Assembly (NCBI GenBank): GCA_900466005.1
Contig: UEGQ01000013.1
Location: forward strand, 124,001 to 188,000
DNA length: 64,000 bases
From: Hyphomicrobiales bacterium
GTDB lineage: Bacteria; Pseudomonadota; Alphaproteobacteria; Rhizobiales; Rhizobiaceae
Reading direction: 5' to 3'
This document shows positions 57,898-64,000 of the stretch, one piece after another. Position 1 is the first letter of the stretch, and every line of letters starts with the position of its first letter. A program made the translations under genes and the position numbers. The notes under the pieces are model-generated. The model saw only the letters and a list, made by a program, of their open reading frames with translations. It did no database searches and was not told the DNA's origin.

Positions 57898-58662
57898 CTA
57901 GAACTGCAGGCCATCCCAGATGAGTTTCGCCGCGGCGACGAGCACCATCCCATACATCAGCGGATAGAAGACCGCGGGCTTCAGGTAGCGGACGACGCGG
58001 GCGCCGATCAGGGTCGAGACGAGGGCGACCGGCAACAGCGTGGCCGACAGGGTGAGGTTGGTGCTGTCGAGGTTGCCGAGCGCGAAATAGGGAATGACCT
58101 TGATCGCGTTGACGATCGCGAAGAAGCGCGTGCTGGTGCCGGTATAGGTCAGCGGGTCGAGCTTCAGGGGCAGTACGTAGATCTGGAAGGGTGGGCCGCC
58201 GGCATGGGCGACGAAGCTCGCATAGCCGGACAGGCTGCCCCAGATGGTGCCGGCGACCGGGCGTTCGGGCGCGGCCGGCCGCTCCTCGTGCCGTCGCGGA
58301 CCGAAGGTCTCGACGAAGTAGCGAACGGCGAAGAGAAGGGCGATGCCGCCGAGGATGAGCCGCATGGCGTTCGCCGAGACATAGGCCGAGGTCGCCCAGG
58401 CGATGGCGATGCCGAGGATTGCGCCCGGCAGCATGGCGAAGAGCGTCGGCCGGTTGTTGTGCTTGCGCCAGGCCCAGAGCGCGACCGCATCCATGACGAG
58501 CAGGATCGGCAGGAAGATCGCCGCCGCCTGCAGGGGCGGCACCACGAGCGCCATCATCGGGACGCCGATCAGGGCGAGCGCACCGCCGAGGCCTCCCTTG
58601 GAAAGGCCGACGAGGGCGACGGCCGGTATCGCGGCGGCGAAGAACTGTATGTCGGGCAGCAT
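57898..58662 (-). CDS. TauE/SafE family permease
   Basis: 254 residues with about seven to eight hydrophobic helices. It contains the family repeats GLSKGGLGGALALIGVPMMALVVPPLQAAA near the N-terminus and GTIWGSLSGYASFVAHAGGPPFQIYVLP in the middle. The family exports sulfite, sulfoacetate and related organosulfonates; the substrate here is unknown. Inner membrane. Confidence 0.9.
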   Translation of the reverse strand: MLPDIQFFAAAIPAVALVGLSKGGLGGALALIGVPMMALVVPPLQAAAIFLPILLVMDAVALWAWRKHNNRPTLFAMLPGAILGIAIAWATSAYVSANAMRLILGGIALLFAVRYFVETFGPRRHEERPAAPERPVAGTIWGSLSGYASFVAHAGGPPFQIYVLPLKLDPLTYTGTSTRFFAIVNAIKVIPYFALGNLDSTNLTLSATLLPVALVSTLIGARVVRYLKPAVFYPLMYGMVLVAAAKLIWDGLQF

Positions 58663-58768
58663 TTGTTTCCATTGATCCTTGGACCAGACCGGTCTATCGG
58701 ATTCACTTGAACAAAACGAGGGTGGAATCTGACACCCCCTTTAGATTTCGCCGAAAATGGATTGACCG

Positions 58769-59422
58769 ATGACCGGACCTGAAGACCGCTGCCGCCTTGT
58801 GCTGATCGTGCCCGACATCGCCGATGCGGAGGAGAAGGCTCGCATCGTCGGTGATGCGCTGAGGGGCGGGGATGTCGCCTCCGTCATCATGCCGCAATAC
58901 GATCTCGACGATACGGCATTCCAGAAGCATGCGGAGAAGCTGGTGCCCGTCATCCAGGCGGCGGGCGCTGCCGCGCTCATCGTCGACAACAGCCGGGTCG
59001 CCGGCCGCGTCAAGGCCGACGGCCTGCACATCACCGGCAATGCGGCAGCGCTCGCCGAAGCGGTGGAGAAGCACGCGCCGAAGCTGATCGTCGGTGGCGG
59101 CAATGCGATGGATCGCCATCACGCGCTCGAGATCGGCGAGGTGCAGCCGGATTACATCTTCTTCGGTCGGCTCGACGGTGACATCAAGCCGGAGGCGCAT
59201 TCGAAGAACCTGGCCCTCGGCGAATGGTGGGCGGCCATGGTCGAGATTCCGGTGCTCGTCATGGGCGGCAACGATCCCGCCTCGGCGCTCGCCGTTGCCG
59301 AAACCGGCGTCGAATTCGTCGCTCTCGGCAGGGCGGTGTTTGCCGATCCCGCCCAGGCTGCGAGCGTGGTCGCGTCGGTCAATGCGGTCCTTGACGAAAA
59401 AGCGCCACGGTTTGAAGATTGA
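58769..59422 (+). CDS. Divergent thiamine-phosphate-synthase-like (ThiE/TenI fold) protein
   Basis: 217 residues, a phosphate-binding (beta/alpha)8 barrel. ADGLHITGN and GRLDGDIKPEAHSKN align with ThiE positions, and the phosphate loops MGGNDPASAL and GVEFVALGRAVF are kept. The ThiE pyrophosphate motif (GPxFPTxTK-like) and the GxHLGQxD motif are not found, so true ThiE activity is doubtful. No thi gene or TPP riboswitch is near. The following Sel1 gene begins eight bases after the stop. Confidence 0.75.
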   Translation: MTGPEDRCRLVLIVPDIADAEEKARIVGDALRGGDVASVIMPQYDLDDTAFQKHAEKLVPVIQAAGAAALIVDNSRVAGRVKADGLHITGNAAALAEAVEKHAPKLIVGGGNAMDRHHALEIGEVQPDYIFFGRLDGDIKPEAHSKNLALGEWWAAMVEIPVLVMGGNDPASALAVAETGVEFVALGRAVFADPAQAASVVASVNAVLDEKAPRFED

Positions 59423-59430
59423 ACCTCGTC

Positions 59431-60537
59431 ATGCGGTTCATTCGATATTCTCTCGGCATCCTGTTTTCGTCCGTCTCCATTGCGCTCTGGAGCGGCCATG
59501 CCGCGCCCGTGCGGGCGCAGGCGAAGGATGAGGCGCTCACCCGCCCGCTGCCCGCGGACGCGGGCACGCTGGAGCGCGGCGACCGCCCGACCTCCGGCAA
59601 CGGCGCGGGCGAGGACGGGGCGGGATCCTCTGCCAAGGGGCTTACCCTTTTCGAGCGCATGGGAGCGCCGCTTCCCGACCTGCCGCCCGAGCCCGAATAC
59701 AAGGGACCTGTCGACGAGGCCTACGGCGCCTTCCAGCGCGGGCTCTATCTCACCGCGATCGACAAGGCACTGCCGCGGGCGCAGCTCGGCGATCCGGCGG
59801 CGCAGACACTGATCGCCGAGATGACCTCGCGCGGTTTCGGAGTGAAGCGTGACGAGAAGGCCGCTGCCTTCTGGTATGGACAGGCGGCGGCGGGCGGTGA
59901 TCCTGCGGGGATGTTCAAGTATGCGCTTCTCCTCATGGAGGGCCGCGATGTCCCGCGCGACAAGGCCAAGGCCGACGAATACATGCGCAAGGCCGCCGAG
60001 GCCGGCAACGCCTCGGCACAGTTCAACTGGGCGCAGACGCTCGTCTCCGACAATCCCGGAGAGAAGGGGCTCAAGCTTGCGCTACCCTTCTACGAAAAAT
60101 CCGCCGAACAGGGGATCGCCGACGCGCAATACGCTGTCGCGCAGGTGTACAACGCCCTCAGGGATCTTCCGGAAGAAAAGAAGTCGAAGGCCCGTTACTG
60201 GTTGCTGAGGGCGGCGCGTGCCGGCTTCGACACCGCCCAGCTCGACATGGGGATCTGGCTGGTGAACGGCGTCGGCGGCGAGCGCAACTACGACGAGGGC
60301 TTCCGCTGGCTGAGTCTCGCCGCGAAGCGTGGCAACGTGGTCGCTCAGAACCGTCTCTCCCATCTTTACGTCAACGCGCTCGGCACACGCCCCGACCCGG
60401 TCGAGGCAGCGAAGTGGTACGTGCTGTCTCGCCGCGCCGGGCTCAAGGACCCTGCGCTCGAGGACTTCTATCTCGGCCTCACCGACGATCAGCAGAAGAA
60501 GGCGATCGAGGCGGCGAACAAGTTCCGGCGCGGCTGA
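59431..60537 (+). CDS. Exported Sel1-repeat protein
   Basis: 368 residues. Signal segment (IRYSLGILFSSVSIALWSGHAAPVRAQA), a polar linker, then five to six Sel1 repeats over about 90-350 (for example DEKAAAFWYGQAAAGGDPAGMFKYALLLMEGRDVPRD). Such proteins act as periplasmic or membrane scaffolds, including ExoR-type regulators in rhizobia. Eight bases behind the ThiE-like gene, so co-transcribed. A TTG at 59419 overlapping that stop is an alternative start. Confidence 0.88.
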   Translation: MRFIRYSLGILFSSVSIALWSGHAAPVRAQAKDEALTRPLPADAGTLERGDRPTSGNGAGEDGAGSSAKGLTLFERMGAPLPDLPPEPEYKGPVDEAYGAFQRGLYLTAIDKALPRAQLGDPAAQTLIAEMTSRGFGVKRDEKAAAFWYGQAAAGGDPAGMFKYALLLMEGRDVPRDKAKADEYMRKAAEAGNASAQFNWAQTLVSDNPGEKGLKLALPFYEKSAEQGIADAQYAVAQVYNALRDLPEEKKSKARYWLLRAARAGFDTAQLDMGIWLVNGVGGERNYDEGFRWLSLAAKRGNVVAQNRLSHLYVNALGTRPDPVEAAKWYVLSRRAGLKDPALEDFYLGLTDDQQKKAIEAANKFRRG

Positions 60538-60652
60538 GCGTCCGGTCTAGTCCACTCTGCGGGCGCGGTTCGGACATTTTCTCTGGCGGTCTCCGCGGTG
60601 GAATGCGAATGTTTCGAATCGGACGGGCATGTCACCGCCGCCGGGGGAGCGG

Positions 60653-61921
60653 ATGGACGAGATTGAACTCTATCAGCGGCTTGGACTGGCGATCGCGATC
60701 GGGGCGGCGGTCGGCGTCGAGCGCCACTGGCGCGCCAAGGACGAGCCGGAAGGCGCCCGGGCGGCGGGCATCCGCACCTTCACCATGATCGGCATGACCG
60801 GCGGTGTCGCGGGTCTTGTCGAAAAGTACCTTCCCTCAGGCGTTGCCGGATCGGGGATCGCCGTCACGGGCTTCCTGGTTGCGATGACGCTGGTGGTCGC
60901 CGTCTTCGAGCTGCGCGAGGCGATCGCCTCGAAGTCGTTCAGCGTTACCTCCGTCGTCGCGGCCATGCTCACCTTCGGCCTCGGCGTCGTCGCGGTTCTC
61001 GGCGACATGACGCTCGCCTCGGCCGGCGGTGTGGCGCTGCTTGCGATCCTCGCCGCAAGGCAATTCCTCCATCAGGCAATCCAGCACCTGCAATGGGTGG
61101 AGCTGCGCTCCGCCGTCATCCTGCTTGCGATGACCTTCGTGCTCCTGCCGGTCATCCCCAAGGAACCGGTCGGCCCCTTCGGCGGCGTCTCCCCGGCAAG
61201 CCTTGTGCTGGTCGCAGTGACGCTCGCCTCGATCTCCTTCGTCGGCTACATCGCGGTGCGCATCCTCGGTTCCTCGCGTGGCGACCTCGTTGCGGGCTCT
61301 ATCGGCGGCCTCGTGTCCTCGACGGGCACCACCATCGCCTTCGCCCGGCGGGCGGCCGAGGGAGAGACAAGCCGCACGCTCGCCGCAGGCGCCATCGCCG
61401 CCGGTGCCGTCTCGCTCGCCCGGACGGGCGTTCTGGTCGGAACGCTCGCGCCGTCGCTGCTGCCATCGCTCTTGCCGCCGCTCGCCGTCGGCGGCGTCGT
61501 GATGACGGTCTATGCATTCGTGCTCGCAGCCCGCGCTCCGTCCAGCGACGGTGCCCGCATGCCGCAGAACCCGTTCGAGCTGTCGGCGGTCGCCAAAATG
61601 GCGCTGCTGCTCGTGGTCGTCGCTTTTCTGGCGCGGGCAGCCGCTACCTATTTCGGCGCCATCGGTCTCATTCTTACGGCAGGACTGTCGGGGCTCGCCG
61701 ATATCGACGCCACGACCGTCGCCGTGGCGGGCATGCTGCCCTCGCTCGCCCGCGAAACGGCGGTCGAGGCAATCGGCGTCGCCATTCTTGCCAATATCGC
61801 CGCCAAGGCCGTCTATGCCACGGTGCTCGCCGGCGGTGGTTTCAGCCGGCATCTTTGGGTCGCCTCGATCCTTGCCTCGCTCGCTGCTTTGGCGGTCTCT
61901 TTGGCGCCGTCCGTATCCTGA
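60653..61921 (+). CDS. MgtC/SapB-DUF4010 integral membrane protein
   Basis: 422 residues, roughly 12 hydrophobic helices. The N-terminal 130 residues are MgtC-like (LAIAIGAAVGVERHWR and RAAGIRTFTMIGMTGG); the remainder is the DUF4010 domain. Function unknown; MgtC relatives affect magnesium or phosphate homeostasis and acid survival. GGGGGAG upstream supports the ATG at 60653; the frame starts at 60629. Confidence 0.88.
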   Translation: MDEIELYQRLGLAIAIGAAVGVERHWRAKDEPEGARAAGIRTFTMIGMTGGVAGLVEKYLPSGVAGSGIAVTGFLVAMTLVVAVFELREAIASKSFSVTSVVAAMLTFGLGVVAVLGDMTLASAGGVALLAILAARQFLHQAIQHLQWVELRSAVILLAMTFVLLPVIPKEPVGPFGGVSPASLVLVAVTLASISFVGYIAVRILGSSRGDLVAGSIGGLVSSTGTTIAFARRAAEGETSRTLAAGAIAAGAVSLARTGVLVGTLAPSLLPSLLPPLAVGGVVMTVYAFVLAARAPSSDGARMPQNPFELSAVAKMALLLVVVAFLARAAATYFGAIGLILTAGLSGLADIDATTVAVAGMLPSLARETAVEAIGVAILANIAAKAVYATVLAGGGFSRHLWVASILASLAALAVSLAPSVS

Positions 61922-62065
61922 AAGCCGCAGCTGGCCCGAGAAGGCGGGCGAAGCCCCTTGAATTCGGGCGATTTTTGTGGTCTTGAACCGGCTCCGCGAT
62001 CCTTCATGCGCCGCCGCTCACCGAAGCCGCGCGCCTCGCCGCAGACTTCAAGGAAAAACACCGAA

Positions 62066-62866
62066 ATGGCCCGTTCAGCTCTTCTCAATGTCATGGTTCA
62101 GGCCGCGCTCAAGGCCGGCAAGTCGCTGGCACGCGATTTCGGCGAGGTGCAGAACCTGCAGGTTTCCGTGAAGGGGCCCGGTGATTTCGTGTCGCAGGCA
62201 GACTTCCGCGCGGAGAAGATCGTCCGGGAAGAGCTGCTGAAGGCGCGCCCGACCTACGGCTTCCTCGGCGAGGAGAGCGAGGAGATCATCGGCACCGACG
62301 GCTCCCACCGCTGGCTGGTCGACCCGCTCGACGGCACCACCAACTTCCTCCACGGCATTCCGCAGTTTGCCGTGTCTATCGCGCTCGAACGCAACGGCGA
62401 AGTCGTCGCCGGTGTCGTCTTCAATCCGGCGACCGACGAACTCTTCACGGCCGAGCGCGGCGGCGGCGCCTTCCTCAACGACCGGCGCATCCGGGTCGCG
62501 GCCCGCAAGGTCCTCTCCGACTGCGTCATCGGCTGCGGCATCCCGCATCTCGGCAAGCGGAACCACGGCAAGTTCCTGCTCGAGCTGCGGCACGTCATGG
62601 GCGAAGTCTCCGGCGTGCGCCGCATGGGATCGGCTGCGCTCGATCTCGCCTACGTGGCGGCGGGTCGGTTCGACGGCTACTGGGAGACCGATCTCAATGC
62701 GTGGGACATCGCTGCAGGTCTGATCCTCCTCCGTGAGGCCGGCGGCTTCAGCAGTGACGCCGACGGTGGAACCGAAATGCTCTCGACCGGCACCGTCGTC
62801 GCCGGCAACGAATACGTCCAGAAGGCACTGCTCGAGGTGATCGGCCGGCCGCTGCCGAAAGCCTGA
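62066..62866 (+). CDS. suhB: Inositol-1-monophosphatase SuhB
   Basis: 266 residues. Metal-dependent phosphatase: GEESEE and VDPLDGTTNFLHGIPQFAVSI bind the metals, NAWDIAAGLILLREAGG closes the site. In E. coli SuhB also joins the ribosomal antitermination complex; here only the phosphatase role is supported. AAGGAAAA upstream supports the ATG at 62066. Paralogous to the HisN-like protein at 17920. Confidence 0.95.
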   Translation: MARSALLNVMVQAALKAGKSLARDFGEVQNLQVSVKGPGDFVSQADFRAEKIVREELLKARPTYGFLGEESEEIIGTDGSHRWLVDPLDGTTNFLHGIPQFAVSIALERNGEVVAGVVFNPATDELFTAERGGGAFLNDRRIRVAARKVLSDCVIGCGIPHLGKRNHGKFLLELRHVMGEVSGVRRMGSAALDLAYVAAGRFDGYWETDLNAWDIAAGLILLREAGGFSSDADGGTEMLSTGTVVAGNEYVQKALLEVIGRPLPKA

Positions 62867-62928
62867 CGGCGTCTTGCTGACCTGTGGCCGGCGGCGCTTT
62901 CCCCTTCAATTCGTCTCAATTTTCCACT

Positions 62929-62957
62929 AGCCTCCCGCTGCAAGATCCCGGGAGGCT
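62929..62957 (+). promoter_or_regulatory. Hairpin over the ribosome-binding region of the MotA/TolQ-like gene
   Basis: AGCCTCCCG and CGGGAGGCT form a perfect nine-base stem with an 11-base loop. The right arm contains GGGAGG, a Shine-Dalgarno match 11 bases before the ATG; a second match GAGGA lies just outside (62958-62962). The stem could dampen translation. Confidence 0.45.
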
Positions 62958-62966
62958 GAGGACGAT

Positions 62967-63998
62967 ATGGTGAAAGTGAAGCTGGCGGACCTGGAAGCGG
63001 CCGAGACGGGGACGGGGAACTTCGAGCACAAGCTCTCGAGCCCGATGCCCTTCTTCACCACCATGCTGATCTTCCTGATCATTGTGGGTTTCATCACCGC
63101 GATCCTCTACCGGCAGGCTCATGCGGCCTTCGTGACCAATCCGGGACTGAACGGGCTCATCCTCGGTGTGCTCGCCGTCGGGATCATTCTCGTCTTCAAC
63201 CATGTCCTTGCGTTGCGGCCGGAAGTGCGGTGGTTCAATTCTTTCCTCGCCGCCGGCAGCGCCGACAAGGTCGGCCGCGAGCCGCGCCTGCTCGCACCGG
63301 TGCGCTCGTTGATCGGCAGCCGTCGGGACATGGCGATCTCGATCGCCTCGCTTCGCTCCATCCTTGATTCGATCGCCACGCGGCTCGACGAATCACGCGA
63401 CACCTCGCGCTACCTGATCGGGCTCCTCGTCTTTCTCGGCCTCCTCGGCACCTTCTGGGGCTTGCTCGGCACGATCGGCTCGATCACCGCGGTCATCCAG
63501 TCGCTCGATCCGTCTTCCGGCGACAGCGCCGACGTGCTGCAGGCGCTGAAGAACGGGCTCAGCGGACCGTTGAGCGGCATGGGCACGGCGTTTTCGTCCT
63601 CGCTGCTCGGTCTTTCCGGCTCCCTCATCCTCGGCTTCCTCGACCTGCAGGCGGGGCGCGCCCAGAACCGCTTCTACACCGAACTCGAGAACTGGCTTTC
63701 GTCGGTGACGGACGTCGGCTCCGACCTCGCGGTCGCCGAGACGCCGGCCGTTTCCTCGGACGACATGAAGCGGCTGATCGGACAGATGCACAAGCTGATG
63801 ACGCAGCAGGCCGGCGCCAACAGCGAGCGCTCCGTCGCCGCCGTCGCCAATCTCGCAGAGGGTATCCAGGGCCTCGTCAAGAACATGCGCAACGAACAGC
63901 AGATGTTGCGCGACTGGATCGAGCAGCAGCAGGAAGACGCCCGCGCCATGCGCAAGGTCCTCGAACGGCTGAACGACAAGATGGGCGGGGGCGAATAG
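62967..63998 (+). CDS. MotA/TolQ/ExbB-like inner membrane proton-channel family protein
   Basis: 343 residues. Helices at about 33-47 and 62-80, a cytoplasmic segment, then two helices at about 145-168 and 205-222 with the family-like LIGLLVFLGLLGTFWGLLGTIGSI and GLSGPLSGMGTAFSSSLLGLSGSLILGFLDL. The C-terminal 100 residues are a helical Gln/Glu-rich tail. In related genomes an OmpA-like peptidoglycan-binding protein gene follows, which would lie beyond the window. Complete here, stop at 63996-63998. Confidence 0.85.
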   Translation: MVKVKLADLEAAETGTGNFEHKLSSPMPFFTTMLIFLIIVGFITAILYRQAHAAFVTNPGLNGLILGVLAVGIILVFNHVLALRPEVRWFNSFLAAGSADKVGREPRLLAPVRSLIGSRRDMAISIASLRSILDSIATRLDESRDTSRYLIGLLVFLGLLGTFWGLLGTIGSITAVIQSLDPSSGDSADVLQALKNGLSGPLSGMGTAFSSSLLGLSGSLILGFLDLQAGRAQNRFYTELENWLSSVTDVGSDLAVAETPAVSSDDMKRLIGQMHKLMTQQAGANSERSVAAVANLAEGIQGLVKNMRNEQQMLRDWIEQQQEDARAMRKVLERLNDKMGGGE

Positions 63999-64000
63999 CC

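Noticed and set aside
58663..58768. TPP riboswitch ahead of the ThiE-like gene
   Set aside because: The conserved CUGAGA and ACCUGA segments are absent from the 106-bp gap.

Overview
The window is a stretch of ordinary, GC-rich, densely coded alphaproteobacterial chromosome, almost certainly from the Rhizobiaceae and closest in content to Sinorhizobium/Ensifer. The reasons are the cpdR - N-formylglutamate amidohydrolase - mmgR (alpha-r8/suhB-type sRNA) - HisN-like order, a GapR/DUF2312 gene, Omp10-type lipoprotein, DUF1244, DUF1036 and homospermidine synthase genes, and a fused peptide-ligase-like gene next to a transglutaminase. I see no prophage, insertion sequence, CRISPR array, plasmid gene or obvious island. 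I did not find an undescribed multi-gene system. The most interesting signals are regulatory structures and enzymes that have lost key residues.

Layout. 1-3.8 kb: glycogen genes glgP-glgB (minus strand, glgB cut by the window edge). 4-8.8 kb: a vWA/TadG-like secreted protein, then an operon of an ATP-grasp/alpha-E fusion and a transglutaminase-like protein. 8.9-15.9 kb: manC, a zinc alcohol dehydrogenase, and two small catabolic-looking modules (MarR with an FAH-family hydrolase; SDR plus epimerase with a divergent LysR), each with a dyad in the control region. 16-20.6 kb: tRNA-Val(GAC), cpdR, N-formylglutamate amidohydrolase, mmgR sRNA, HisN-like phosphatase, a lysophospholipase-like hydrolase, and an Hsp20 gene with a textbook RpoH promoter and a ROSE-like thermometer. 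20.6-28.4 kb: threonine aldolase and divergent gltBD (ammonium assimilation). 28.4-40 kb: envelope genes (a DUF459 SGNH-like protein, MltB-type transglycosylase, GalU, a beta-barrel protein, KdsD, SPFH/NfeD pair, 5'-nucleotidase with LysM, Omp10 lipoprotein) plus hemH.

40-46.6 kb: homospermidine synthase and a compact operon pepF-pabB-pabC-yciI-DUF3445. 46.8-50.4 kb: an NtrC-type response regulator lacking the GAFTGA loop, and a DUF882 peptidase-like protein. 50.4-54.1 kb: gapR, DUF1244, a second N-formylglutamate amidohydrolase, DUF1036 and pyk. 54.1-57.4 kb: a TPR protein, rpmJ (L36), ydcH-purE-purK and a second YdcH gene. 57.5-64 kb: ArsR, a TauE/SafE permease, a divergent ThiE-like protein, a Sel1 protein, an MgtC/DUF4010 membrane protein, suhB and a MotA/TolQ-like membrane protein.

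How they work together. Carbon storage (glg), lower glycolysis (pyk), nitrogen assimilation (gltBD) and purine/folate synthesis (purEK, pabBC) sit among envelope genes. GalU and ManC supply sugar nucleotides, and KdsD supplies the Kdo precursor. Control signals readable from sequence are the RpoH promoter/thermometer, the sRNA, operator-like dyads in divergent gaps and many intrinsic terminators. Start codons were chosen by Shine-Dalgarno match and family N-termini. Names of families and gene orders in other species are from memory, not from a search.
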